This document shows positions 26,358 to 34,318 of a stretch of DNA of 64,000 nucleotides, piece by piece. How positions within the stretch are numbered: position 1 is the stretch's first letter; every line of letters begins with the position of its first letter. The stretch is from Mycobacterium sp. (lineage in GTDB: Bacteria > Actinomycetota > Actinomycetes > Mycobacteriales > Mycobacteriaceae). The stretch covers positions 1 to 64,000 of the forward strand of contig JAOPVX010000194.1 in the NCBI GenBank assembly GCA_025965975.1, given 5' to 3'. A program made the position numbers and the translations under genes. Below the pieces are notes generated by a model. That model made no database searches and had not been told where the DNA came from. It saw only the letters and a program-made list of their open reading frames with translations.

Positions 26358-26819
26358 TCATCGAGCGTCGGCGTCGACGGATTGGTCAGTGGCGCGCTTT
26401 CCGGCCTTGAAGAGCAGCCGTTTGAGTTGGCGTTGCTCCTGCGCGGTCAGGTGGGTCAGTACCCGCTGATCCGCGGGGTGGATGGCCGCTTCCGCGCGCT
26501 TCAGCAGCGCCTTGCCTTGGCGGGTGAGTTGCGCCGGCAGCGGGCGCCCCGGCGGCGTCGACGCTGGACGGGTGACGGCACCACGGTCCTGCAGTCCATG
26601 CAATACCTGGTTCATCGCCTGCGCTGAGACGTGGTTGTCTCGAGCCAGCTCGGCGCTGGTGAGGCCAGGGTTGACCGACAGGATTCGCATGCAGACCAGC
26701 TCTGGCAAGCCGATCCCGAGCGGCCCCAACGCCGCGGCAGCCTGGGGTCTCAGAGCCGCCATCACGCGATACATGAGATAGCCCAGCGGCTGATCGTCGG
26801 ATTCGTCCACGTCACACAT
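26358..26819 (-). CDS. MarR-family transcriptional regulator
   Basis: 153 residues from ATG 26819 (MCDVDESDD); a longer frame to 26966 lacks a ribosome site. Winged helix: LTSAELARDNHVSAQAMNQV then LHGLQDRGAVTR and wing STPPGRPLPAQLT, lacking the usual DxRxxxV spacing but otherwise MarR-like. It is divergent from the glycine-rich PadR-like gene; the inverted repeat at 26969-27017 lies between them and could be its operator. Confidence 0.83.
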   Translation of the reverse strand: MCDVDESDDQPLGYLMYRVMAALRPQAAAALGPLGIGLPELVCMRILSVNPGLTSAELARDNHVSAQAMNQVLHGLQDRGAVTRPASTPPGRPLPAQLTRQGKALLKRAEAAIHPADQRVLTHLTAQEQRQLKRLLFKAGKRATDQSVDADAR

Positions 26820-26968
26820 GCTGACACAAGTCCTGGCGTTTCGAGTGTGCGAGCCGCAGCTGGTCAGTGCAACGATCCGTTGTCGAACGCCGCGATGAGC
26901 ATCGAGGGGCCTTCCCGATCCACTGCGGGTGCGGATCTCACCGACACAGCTCCCTGACGTGCGCACCC

Positions 26969-27017
26969 ATCAAGCTCCTTGACACTCGATCATCGCGCGC
27001 GTAGCAAGGAGCTTGAT
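26969..27017 (+). promoter_or_regulatory. Promoter bracketed by a perfect 13-bp inverted repeat
   Basis: ATCAAGCTCCTTG (26969-26981) and CAAGGAGCTTGAT (27005-27017) form a perfect inverted repeat with a 23-bp centre. TTGACA (26979-26984) and TAGCAA (27002-27007), 17 bp apart, form a sigma-A-type promoter whose -35 and -10 each overlap one arm. This is the classical layout for repression of the downstream gene at 27072. Confidence 0.72.
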
Positions 27018-27071
27018 ACCAATTCGGGATGCCACAACGCGTGGTCGTCACGACGGAAAGGAAACAGAGAG

Positions 27072-27677
27072 ATGCTATTTGGTGGATTTTCGGGCGGACC
27101 CGGCTTCGGCGGACCCGGCTTCGGCGGACCCGGCTTCGGGCCGGACGCCGGATCCGGTTTCGCAGGCGGCTTCGGCGGGCATGGATTTGGGACCGGCTTC
27201 GGCGGCCTGGGCCGACCCGGCCCGGGGGGCCTCAAGCGCGCCGCAGTCGGCACCGCCGCGATCTTGCTTGACGGACGCGCCGATGCCGCCCAGATCCTGG
27301 AGCGTGTCAACCAGGCGACCGACGGCGCATTCACACCCCCGCAGGACATCGTCGAGCTTGCGATCGGACTGCTCGCCGGCCGAGGTGTGGTCACCGTCGA
27401 CAACGGAGTCGCTACCCTGACCGACTTCGGTAAGAATCTGCTGGCGTGGCGCGGCATCAGCAGCGAAACCGTCCACGCCTTCCTGGCGAAGGCTGCCAAA
27501 TTCGTTGACGTCATCAAGATCCACAAGGAGCTTCGCGAAGTCGGTGGGCTGGCTCGGACCATCATCCGCAGCGGCACGGACGAACAGAAGTCAGCGTTGG
27601 CCGAGAGCCGGACGAAGATCCTGGAGGCAGTGACGGACGCCACGAAGGCCCTGCACCGCGCCCTCGGCGAGGACTAA
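27072..27677 (+). CDS. Glycine-rich PadR-like winged-helix protein
   Basis: 201 residues from ATG 27072 with GGAAAGGAAAC upstream. Residues 1-55 are low complexity: a GFGGP unit encoded by three perfect 15-bp repeats, then GFGGHGFGTGFGGLG. The rest resembles a PadR winged helix: KRAAVGTAAILLDGRADAAQ, ILERVNQATDGAFTPPQDIV and LAGRGVVTVDNGVATLTDFG, then a helical C-terminus. Gly/Phe-rich leaders before a PadR domain are seen in actinobacteria. The bracketed promoter upstream fits autoregulation or control by the divergent MarR protein. Confidence 0.72.
   Translation: MLFGGFSGGPGFGGPGFGGPGFGPDAGSGFAGGFGGHGFGTGFGGLGRPGPGGLKRAAVGTAAILLDGRADAAQILERVNQATDGAFTPPQDIVELAIGLLAGRGVVTVDNGVATLTDFGKNLLAWRGISSETVHAFLAKAAKFVDVIKIHKELREVGGLARTIIRSGTDEQKSALAESRTKILEAVTDATKALHRALGED
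27095..27139 (+). repeat. Three perfect 15-bp tandem repeats in coding sequence
   Basis: CGGACCCGGCTTCGG at 27095-27109, 27110-27124 and 27125-27139, encoding GGPGF-type units. Copy-number change would alter the leader length without shifting frame. Confidence 0.85.
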
Positions 27678-27758
27678 GACCGGGCCTGTCCGGCGGGATT
27701 ATGCCGAGTTGACGCCTCACGGTATGCCTAGAGATGACCCTCGGCGACGCCGCCAATT

Positions 27759-28220
27759 TTAGTGATTTGTCCCGGGCGGGCCCAGAAAATCAGTGGTCTC
27801 TTGGGGGAAGGGCTGATGCGTCGTTGGGCGCGCGCTTTTCGGCGGCGCGGACGCGCTCGGACCGGGGGCGGCGCTGGTCTCCCGCGGCTTCGGCGGGGCT
27901 TGAGTCGTGCTGGGTTCGACCGGTGTCGGGACGATCGCCGTTGCGGTGCTCGGCGCCTCGCGGGAAGGAGCTTGCGTCGCGGCTGGTGACGTTGTGGGCG
28001 CCGCGGGTGGCGCTGTGGTGACCGGGCGTGTCGGCACGACAGCGCCGGTAGGTCCGACGGGCTCGCGGGACACCACAAGAACCGCCGACACTGCGATGCC
28101 GACTGCGACCACAGCGATGGCGCCGAGCGCGACCACGGCCGTGACCGTCCCGTACCAGGGCTCGCGCGGGGTCGTATCAACGGCTTCGGAAACGTCGCGA
28201 TCGCCGTCGAGCACAGTCAT
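27759..28220 (-). CDS. Single-pass membrane protein with Pro/Thr-rich extracytoplasmic tail
   Basis: 153 residues from ATG 28220. A 25-residue cytoplasmic start is followed by one helix (TAVVALGAIAVVAVGIAVSA) and then about 100 residues rich in Pro, Thr, Ala and Ser, a typical cell-wall-spanning or O-mannosylated tail of mycobacteria. No catalytic domain. Its start lies just after the original stop (28222-28224) of the upstream lipoprotein gene, so the two form an operon. Confidence 0.62.
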   Translation of the reverse strand: MTVLDGDRDVSEAVDTTPREPWYGTVTAVVALGAIAVVAVGIAVSAVLVVSREPVGPTGAVVPTRPVTTAPPAAPTTSPAATQAPSREAPSTATAIVPTPVEPSTTQAPPKPRETSAAPGPSASAPPKSARPTTHQPFPQETTDFLGPPGTNH

Positions 28221-29019
28221 GTCAGAACTTCTCGACGGCGATGGCTTGGTCGCGCTCGGCGGGGCCCGTTGTTTGCACGGTGAGAATGAGTCCGACGCCG
28301 CGGGCGTAGTACGCGGGCGTAGTACTTGTTCTCGCCCGGGCCGGTGGGATCGAGAAGGTCGGTGTCCTTGGTGACCAGCAGATCCTTGGCGGGCCCGGTG
28401 AGCGGGGTGGTTTCGCTTCCGGTGAGGCTGAGCACGTCGCCGGTGTCCTTGGCCACGCCCTTCGCGTACTCCTGGCGGTACTGATCGCCCATCTGGGGGT
28501 GCCCGGGCAGGATGATGCCCGGTAGAGCGCCGTTGACGCCGCCCTCGAAGGATCCCGCGGTGTCCACGGTGCCGTCTTTGAACTCCTTGGTGGCTTCGCC
28601 GAAGTACCAGACGTTGCCGTCGCGGTCCTGAGCGTACAAGTCCAAGGTGTCTTCGAAGGGCTCGTTGTTGACGGTAACTGTGTCGTGGACGACGACTGTG
28701 TCCACGCCCATGATCTTCTTGGTGTCGCGGGTGACCTCAGTAGTAGTGCGTTGCAATCCGTCTGGGGTGTCTGCCTCGTAGAACGTGCGGGTGCCTGGGG
28801 TGAGTGGGAAATAGGGATTGTCGATCGTGGTCGCGAAGGCCGATGGATCGATCGTCGGCGAGTAGGGGTCGGTGATCTTCATCGGCCCGGGGCGCGCTGG
28901 CGCGGAGGCCGAGGTCGAGTGCTGGACGACGAAACTGATGTCGTGCTGGCAGCAGGTGGAGAGGACGGGCCGCCCGCGCAGGCCGCGCTCACAGCGGTCA
29001 ACGACAACGCGGTGATCAT
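28217..29019 (-). pseudogene. Secreted/lipoprotein gene with two frameshifts
   Basis: The core encodes ITDPYSPTIDPSAFATTIDN, PYFPLTPGTRTFYEADT, TVVVHDTVTVNNEPFEDTLD, YAQDRDGNVWYFGEATKEF and LPGHPQMGDQYRQEYAKG, a family of actinobacterial exported proteins of unknown role. A leader MITALSLTAVSAACAGGPSS (ATG 29019, lipobox-like Cys14) is in a different frame and would join the core through a Ser/Thr linker if one base were restored near 28912-28922. At the 3' end a 13-bp tandem duplication (28299-28324) shifts the frame; without it the protein ends GVGLILTVQTTGPAERDQA then IAVEKF at 28222. Two independent lesions suggest a dead gene or poor sequence. Confidence 0.7.
28299..28324 (-). repeat. 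13-bp tandem duplication causing frameshift
   Basis: CGCGGGCGTAGTA occurs twice head to tail (28299-28311, 28312-28324). Removing one copy restores the conserved-looking C-terminus and an original stop 1 nt before the next gene's ATG. Confidence 0.85.
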
Positions 29020-29084
29020 CAGCAACCAAGCCTTCACCCGGCAAACCGTAACGCCGCCGATGGCTAATTGTCTCCCAGTGCTTT

Positions 29085-29245
29085 TCAGCTTGCCTTCAGG
29101 AAGCTTCTGCTAAGCGTCTTCGGCGCCTGCGCCGGCCACGCGTCGGTTGCGAGCTCCTCGAGTTCCGGCACACTGATCTCGGCCAGCCGGACCAGAATCG
29201 CCGGATAGCCGTCGATGTGCGGCGTCGTGAAGTAGCGTCCTGAAG
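29085..29245 (-). pseudogene. MmcQ/YjbR-family C-terminal fragment
   Basis: A frame ending TGA 29085-29087 reads GRYFTTPHIDGYPAILVRLA then EISVPELEELATDAWPAQAP and KTLSRSFLKAS. The FTTPHxDGYPxxLVRL and AWxxxAPK pattern is the end of the MmcQ/YjbR (CyaY-like fold) family. The N-terminal two thirds are missing; the sequence runs into another fragment at about 29290. A broken gene. Confidence 0.65.
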
Positions 29246-29291
29246 GCGTTGCGGGCCAGCAATTCCGACCCCGGGACCGAGAAGCAGACTC

Positions 29292-29480
29292 TCACCGCGC
29301 TATTGACCGCGCTGCAGTGAGGCGACCGGCTTCCGGCGGGAGATGCGCATACTTGCTGGTCAGTCGGCGCTGGACTTCGGCAATCAACAGTTGCTCGCTG
29401 ATCTCGGCCACATCCGATAGCTTGCGGCTTGCAAGGTCAACCGTCAACGGGTAGTTCACTCCTTCGGGCCATCTGCCCAC
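29292..29480 (-). pseudogene. Truncated helical-bundle protein, N-terminal fragment
   Basis: 62-codon frame with VAEISEQLLIAEVQRRLTSK then YAHLPPE, resembling the first helices of a small mycobacterial three-helix-bundle domain, then an unrelated tail (AGRLTAARSIAR). The loss point is next to the MmcQ fragment, so a deletion seems to have fused two unrelated genes. Confidence 0.4.
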
Positions 29481-29517
29481 CGACGAAGTGCACGTTAGGC
29501 ATTGGTGAGAGGATCCG

Positions 29518-29715
29518 ATGATGGTCGATGATGCGGTGTCGGCGCAGGCTTGGCTACTGCTGGGTGAGCTTTACGAACAGCTCGCCGAGATCTCACAGAA
29601 AACTGGAACGGCGGAAAGCCGTGGCCATCGCGCATCGATTCGCGGAGCTGCCCACGATCGCCGTCACCAGTCCGGGGTGGCGTCGATTAGTTGTGTGCGC
29701 GGGGGGCGGCGGTGA
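29518..29715 (+). CDS. Short hypothetical protein, possibly frameshifted
   Basis: 65 codons from ATG 29518 with GAGAGGA upstream: MMVDDAVSAQAWLLLGELYE then QLAEISQ. After this the composition changes; the alternative frame reads KLERRKAVAIAHRFAELPTI, so a +1 lesion near 29597 is possible. I do not recognise the family. From 29716 to 29845 I see nothing. Confidence 0.3.
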   Translation: MMVDDAVSAQAWLLLGELYEQLAEISQKTGTAESRGHRASIRGAAHDRRHQSGVASISCVRGGRR

Positions 29716-29845
29716 TCGAGCAGCCACTGCCCGGCCGCCGCCCATACGTGCCGTCGCGGTCGTGGGCGACTTCGCCGAAATGGGTTGTGCTAATCAGATT
29801 CTGAGGCTGGAAAGGAAACCACCCCGGCCCACAAGGGCGCGTGGG

Positions 29846-31477
29846 TCACTGCGGGGTGCCGGTCTGCGGATTGAGGATCACTGTCGGTTGGGCGGCTGCC
29901 CCGAAGTCGAACATGGCGTCGAGGGTGCCTGCGCGCTCGTCAAAAGAGTCGTCTCCGATGCGGCCGGTCCTCCAGTTGTCCTCGACGAACCGCAGGATCG
30001 ACGCCTGGTCGGTTTGAGTGTGGTCAACGAAATTCGGTCTGGCATACGGGGAGATCACCAGCAGCGGCAGCCGCGGCCCGTAACCGCACCGGCCCTGATA
30101 CTTGGCCGGCTGGGCCTTCGTGTCGCCGCAGATGCCGGGCCCGCTGAGCGCATCCTGCGGCGAAGCCGAGGTGGACACGATCGGCGACATCTTGTGGTCG
30201 TACCAGCCGTCGGAGTCGTCGTAGGAGATCACCACCGCGGTGTCTTTCCACTCGGGCAGCCGCTGCAGATGGTTGATCGTGTCGACGAGGAACTGCTGTT
30301 CGTCGAGCGGATCGGAGTACTGCGCGTGCCCGTCCTGAAAGCCCGGGGCTTTGAGGTAGCTCACCGCGGGCAGGTGACCCGCATCGGCGGCGGCCCAGAA
30401 GTCCGACAGGTCGTATTGGTGGTTGGCCCGGTCGGTTAGACCGATCATCGCAGCCGAGCTCGGCGGCAAATGGTGCGGATTGGCCGTCGAGGCGTAGTAC
30501 TGAAACGGTTCATGATGCGGGATGTAGTCAGCTTTGACGTCGAACGCCAGCGCGCCGGATTTGCCGGTGCCGCCCAGCGCGGCACCCACATTGTGGCTGG
30601 CCCCGCACACCGCGGTGCCGTCCGGCTTGGACTCGGTCGGTTTGAATCCGCCCTCGAAGAACCCCCAGGTGATGCCCTTGGCGTCGAGCAGGTCACCGAT
30701 GTTCTTGTTGTCGGCGCTGAGCTGCACCTGATCCCGGTTGGAGCAGTCATCGCCGAACGGCTGTGCGTCGCCGATCACCGTGCCCTGCCCGTCGCCGGCA
30801 TTCTCGATCACATCGCCGATCGGAAACTTGCCGTTCGGCATGAATTCCGTTGTCACACCGTGGTTCTGGCCCGAAATCAGGTTCACCGCGCCCGGTGTCG
30901 ACGGGCCAAACGTGGTGTTGTAGGAATTGTCGCTCATCGCGAAGTGCTGCGCATAATTCCACAGCGCCGTCACCGAATTGCCGTCGTAGTAGTCCATCAC
31001 CATGCCGGGGGCGGTGAACATCGGCGGCTTGCAGGTCGCGGTCTCGGTGTGTTCGACGAACTGGTCCATCGCGCCGCCGTGGAAGGCTTCCTGCTCGGCG
31101 GTGTACTCGTGATCCTGATCGCACACCACCTGCTGCCGGGGCCCGCCCAGCCGAGTCGCCTGCGCCCTATTCGGATTGTGTGTCAACAACTCCGGGGTCA
31201 GCCCGTCCACTTGCGGTGTTCCCGGCCGGGCGGTGAACCGCTGACCATCGACGTTCGCAGCGCTCGGGTAGGTCCCGAAGTAGTGGTCGAACGACACGTT
31301 CTCCTGGAAAACAACCACCAGATGATGAATCGGTGTGGCGGTGCCCTGCCCGGGAGCCGGGCCCAAGGGCTTGTGCGACGACGTCGAACACGACACCATC
31401 GTCAACCCAAGAACCGCCGCCAGAGCCAAGGCACAACAATGGCGGACACCGCGACGGTAGGCCCACAACAGCGGCAT
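29846..31477 (-). CDS. Lipoprotein phospholipase C / acid phosphatase family phosphoesterase
   Basis: 543 residues with a signal peptide and lipobox (LTMVSC followed by STSSHK). The alkaline-phosphatase-fold phosphoesterase motif VVVFQENVSFDHYFGTYPSA is at the N-terminus (Glu-Asn metal ligands), followed by MVMDYYDGNSVTALWNYAQH, SDNSYNTTFGPSTPGAVNLI, VVISYDDSDGWYDHKMSPI and GYGPRLPLLVISPYARPNFV. These match the mycobacterial PlcABC/AcpA superfamily, acting on phospholipids or phosphate esters outside the membrane. Characterised PlcA-C use Tat signals; a lipoprotein form is less usual. Single gene. Confidence 0.88.
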   Translation of the reverse strand: MPLLWAYRRGVRHCCALALAAVLGLTMVSCSTSSHKPLGPAPGQGTATPIHHLVVVFQENVSFDHYFGTYPSAANVDGQRFTARPGTPQVDGLTPELLTHNPNRAQATRLGGPRQQVVCDQDHEYTAEQEAFHGGAMDQFVEHTETATCKPPMFTAPGMVMDYYDGNSVTALWNYAQHFAMSDNSYNTTFGPSTPGAVNLISGQNHGVTTEFMPNGKFPIGDVIENAGDGQGTVIGDAQPFGDDCSNRDQVQLSADNKNIGDLLDAKGITWGFFEGGFKPTESKPDGTAVCGASHNVGAALGGTGKSGALAFDVKADYIPHHEPFQYYASTANPHHLPPSSAAMIGLTDRANHQYDLSDFWAAADAGHLPAVSYLKAPGFQDGHAQYSDPLDEQQFLVDTINHLQRLPEWKDTAVVISYDDSDGWYDHKMSPIVSTSASPQDALSGPGICGDTKAQPAKYQGRCGYGPRLPLLVISPYARPNFVDHTQTDQASILRFVEDNWRTGRIGDDSFDERAGTLDAMFDFGAAAQPTVILNPQTGTPQ

Positions 31478-31988
31478 TCGAGACTCCTTATCGTCGGCGC
31501 ACGTGGCCCCACCCAGGTCGCAGTCGGCCTACCGAGCATCACCAGACCTCATCTGCACTGTCAACAAATACGACACCAACCCCGGATAAATCCCGGATGC
31601 CATTGGGGTCGGCGCCCCACGCGCGGGTCCGGGGTGAGCACCTCGCCGATGGCGGTTGTGTTACCACTTCAGCGGAGGTGTGTCACATGCGGGCGCCACG
31701 CAAAGACCTGCTTCGTAACCGGCAGCGGCTGGTGAGGTTCTGCACGACCAGCAGGTCGCGCACGCGGATTCGGAGGTCCTCGACCGCGAGAATCCCGACA
31801 ACGTGCATGCCGAGCGGGTTCGGCCGAGCGCCGGGCCCCACATCCTCGTCTCCCTGGCACGCAGCGGCGGTGGGCTCGCTCAGCGGCGACTCCACCCGCT
31901 CGATTGGTCGCAACCCGAGGTCATAGGTCACATATGAAATATCTATGAGGCACGTGACGATCCGCTAAGCGATGGCGACAATGGTCAA
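31478..31988. other. 510-bp gap upstream of two-component system
   Basis: No supported gene. Short frames on both strands around 31683-31931 have no recognisable domain. The right end (31930-31980) is AT-rich and likely contains the promoter of the response-regulator gene. Confidence 0.45.
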
Positions 31989-32762
31989 ATGACCTCGTTG
32001 CCGGTCAGCGACCACGGCGCGGCACCCCGGCGCGCCATCCTCGGCCAACTGCCCAAGATGTACCGCGCCGACGGATCCCCGATCCGGGTGCTGCTCGTCG
32101 ACGACGAGCGCGCGCTGACGAACCTGGTCCGGATGGCGTTGCAGTACGAAGGCTGGGAAATCGACGTCGCCCACGATGCTCGCGAGGCCGTCGACAAATA
32201 CCGCACGAACACCCCGGACATCCTGGTTCTCGACATCATGCTGCCGGATATGGACGGCCTCGGCGTGCTGCGGCAGATCCGCGATTCCGACACCTATACG
32301 CCCACGCTGTTCTTGACCGCGCGCGACTCGGTGATCGACCGGGTCACCGGGCTGACCTCGGGCGGCGACGACTATATGACCAAGCCGTTTTCGCTTGAGG
32401 AGCTGGTGGCCAGGCTGCGCGGGCTGCTGCGCCGGTCCGCCTATCTGACCCCGGCCGAGGATGAGGCGCTCATCGTCGGCGACCTCGAACTCGACAGCGC
32501 CAGCCACGAGGTAACACGCGGCGGTGATCCGATCTCGCTGACGTCCACCGAATTCGAGTTGCTGCGATTCCTGATGCGCAATCCACGGCGTGCGCTGAGC
32601 CGCAAGGAAGTTCTGCGCCACGTGTGGAACTACGACTTCGGCGGAAGGTCGAGCATCGTCGACCTGTACGTTTCCTACCTGCGCAAGAAGATCGACGCCG
32701 GACGCGAACCGATGATCCACACGGTTCGAGGCGTCGGCTATATGCTCCGGCCCGCGGAATGA
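31989..32762 (+). CDS. tcrX: OmpR-family response regulator, TcrX-like
   Basis: 257 residues. Receiver domain 33-145: VLLVDDERALTNLV (acidic pair), phosphoacceptor Asp82 in VLDIMLPDMDG, FLTARDS, Lys132 in KPFSLEELVARLRGLLRR. C-terminal winged helix: LELDSASHEVTRGGDPISLT, EFELLRFLMRNPRRALSRKE, HTVRGVGYMLRP. The N-terminal extension LGQLPKMYRADGSP before the receiver matches what I recall of mycobacterial TcrX. It overlaps the kinase gene by 4 bp (ATGA). The name is from sequence resemblance only. Confidence 0.82.
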   Translation: MTSLPVSDHGAAPRRAILGQLPKMYRADGSPIRVLLVDDERALTNLVRMALQYEGWEIDVAHDAREAVDKYRTNTPDILVLDIMLPDMDGLGVLRQIRDSDTYTPTLFLTARDSVIDRVTGLTSGGDDYMTKPFSLEELVARLRGLLRRSAYLTPAEDEALIVGDLELDSASHEVTRGGDPISLTSTEFELLRFLMRNPRRALSRKEVLRHVWNYDFGGRSSIVDLYVSYLRKKIDAGREPMIHTVRGVGYMLRPAE

Positions 32763-34300
32763 CCCGCCTCGCGCGTGCATGGCAAAGCTGGACTCTGACC
32801 CGCCAGTTGGTGGTCGGGTTGGCCGCCGTCGTGATCATTGTGTTGGTGACCGTCGGGACGTTGTCGGTGCTGACCCTGCGGGCGTCCGTCCTCGGCCTTA
32901 CCGACGCGCAACTCTCCGGGTCCGCCGACGATTTCAGCCATTCGGTGACGAAGTACCGCATGACCCCGGGTCCGAGGGGCGATCGGCCGCCACCTGGCGC
33001 GATGAAACCGCTGACGCAGCTCATCGGGCAGGCGCCGGGGAACGTACTCGCGTTGATTCAGAACGGGAAGGTTGTCGACTCCGTATTCTTCGCGGACGGG
33101 GAGGCGCAGGCCGCACCGCCCGCGGCCGTGCAGTGGATCGCCGAACTGTCATGGACGGGCACGGAACCGCGCACCGTCGAATTGCCCGAACTCGGCTTCT
33201 ATCGGATGGTAAGCCGTCCGGGCGGCGGGGGCGAGGTCCTGGTCACCGGGGCGTCATGGAAACCGGCCTGGCAAGCCGTGACACGGGAGACCGCGATCGT
33301 CGCGGGCATGACAGCGCTCGCTCTGCTGATCATCGTCCTGTGCACGATCGCCATCGTCCGGTTCGCGCTTCGTCCCCTGGGGCGGGTCGCCGCGACCGCG
33401 GCGGAAGTCGCGGCGCTGCCGCTTGATCGAGAGCATCACGCAATCGCGCCGCGGGTCCAGGCCTCCGACACCGATCCGCGCACCGAAGTCGGCGCCGTCG
33501 GCGAAACCTTGAATCGGTTACTGGACCACGTCGAGAGCGCGCTGGCCGAACGGGCCGCGTCGGACCGGCGGATGCGCCAATTCATCACCGATGCCAGCCA
33601 TGAACTTCGGACACCGCTTGCGGCAATCCAGGGCTACGCCGAGCTGACTCGCCAGGACAGCTCTGTGCTTCCCGACACCACCGAATACTCGCTGGCCCGA
33701 ATCGAAGCGGCAGCGAAACGCATGGGTGCGCTCGTCTCGGATCTGCTGCTGCTTGCGCGCCTCGACGAAGGCCAAGACCTAGAAATCGCCGACGTCGACC
33801 TCGCCGAGGTCGTCGCCGACGCTGTCCACGACGCACGCGTTTCAGCGCCCACGCACCGGTGGTTGCACAGTGTGCCGCGGACCGGGGTGTGGGTGAGCGG
33901 GGATCGTGCGCGCCTGCATCAGCTGCTCGCCAACCTGCTGTCCAACGCCAGCATGCACACACCATCGGGAACCACCGTCGCAACGACAGTCACCGAACGC
34001 GCAACGAATGGCACCGCATACGCAGAATTGACCGTCACCGACGACGGCCCCGGCATTGACCGCGAACTGCTGCCGCACCTCTTCGAGAGGTTCGTGCGTG
34101 CGGACAAGGCGCGATCCCGGCAATCGGGCAACGCAGGCCTGGGTTTGTCTATCGCCGCCTCCATCGTCGAGGCGCACGACGGCGCGATCACCGCCGAATC
34201 AGTCTGTGGCCAAACTACGTTCGCCGTCCGCTTCCCTGTAGTCAACCCACAGGTATCGGCGTCCCACCGTGCATCACGCACGGTCGGCTCGGTGTCGTAG
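32759..34300 (+). CDS. tcrY: Sensor histidine kinase, TcrY-like
   Basis: 513 residues from ATG 32759, overlapping the regulator stop. TM1 about 17-37 (LVVGLAAVVIIVLVTVGTLS), an about 140-residue extracytoplasmic sensor, TM2 (MTALALLIIVLCTIAIVRF), HAMP (ALRPLGRVAATAAEVAALPL), dimerisation/phosphotransfer helix with His about 281 (TDASHELRTPLAAIQGYAEL), then N box (QLLANLLSNASMHTPSG), G1 (TVTDDGPGIDRELLPHLFERF in part) and G2 (GNAGLGLSIAASIVEAHDG). A complete orthodox kinase, pairing with the preceding regulator. The stimulus is unknown. Confidence 0.9.
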   Translation: MTRLARAWQSWTLTRQLVVGLAAVVIIVLVTVGTLSVLTLRASVLGLTDAQLSGSADDFSHSVTKYRMTPGPRGDRPPPGAMKPLTQLIGQAPGNVLALIQNGKVVDSVFFADGEAQAAPPAAVQWIAELSWTGTEPRTVELPELGFYRMVSRPGGGGEVLVTGASWKPAWQAVTRETAIVAGMTALALLIIVLCTIAIVRFALRPLGRVAATAAEVAALPLDREHHAIAPRVQASDTDPRTEVGAVGETLNRLLDHVESALAERAASDRRMRQFITDASHELRTPLAAIQGYAELTRQDSSVLPDTTEYSLARIEAAAKRMGALVSDLLLLARLDEGQDLEIADVDLAEVVADAVHDARVSAPTHRWLHSVPRTGVWVSGDRARLHQLLANLLSNASMHTPSGTTVATTVTERATNGTAYAELTVTDDGPGIDRELLPHLFERFVRADKARSRQSGNAGLGLSIAASIVEAHDGAITAESVCGQTTFAVRFPVVNPQVSASHRASRTVGSVS

Positions 34301-34318
34301 CGGATTGCACCACACGCC

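Noticed and set aside
27088..27140. Tandem repeats considered as a CRISPR-like array
   Set aside because: Units are 15 bp, contiguous and coding in frame, with no spacers.
29528..30439. Long plus-strand frame, 303 codons
   Set aside because: Antisense to the C-terminal part of the phospholipase C gene, with no domain; a typical high-GC shadow frame.
30470..31735. Long plus-strand frame, 421 codons
   Set aside because: Antisense to the phospholipase C gene and composed of codon-mirror residues; no ribosome site or family.
31683..31931. 82-codon minus-strand frame
   Set aside because: Reads MHVVGILAVEDLRIRVRDLL but shows no recognisable domain or ribosome site.
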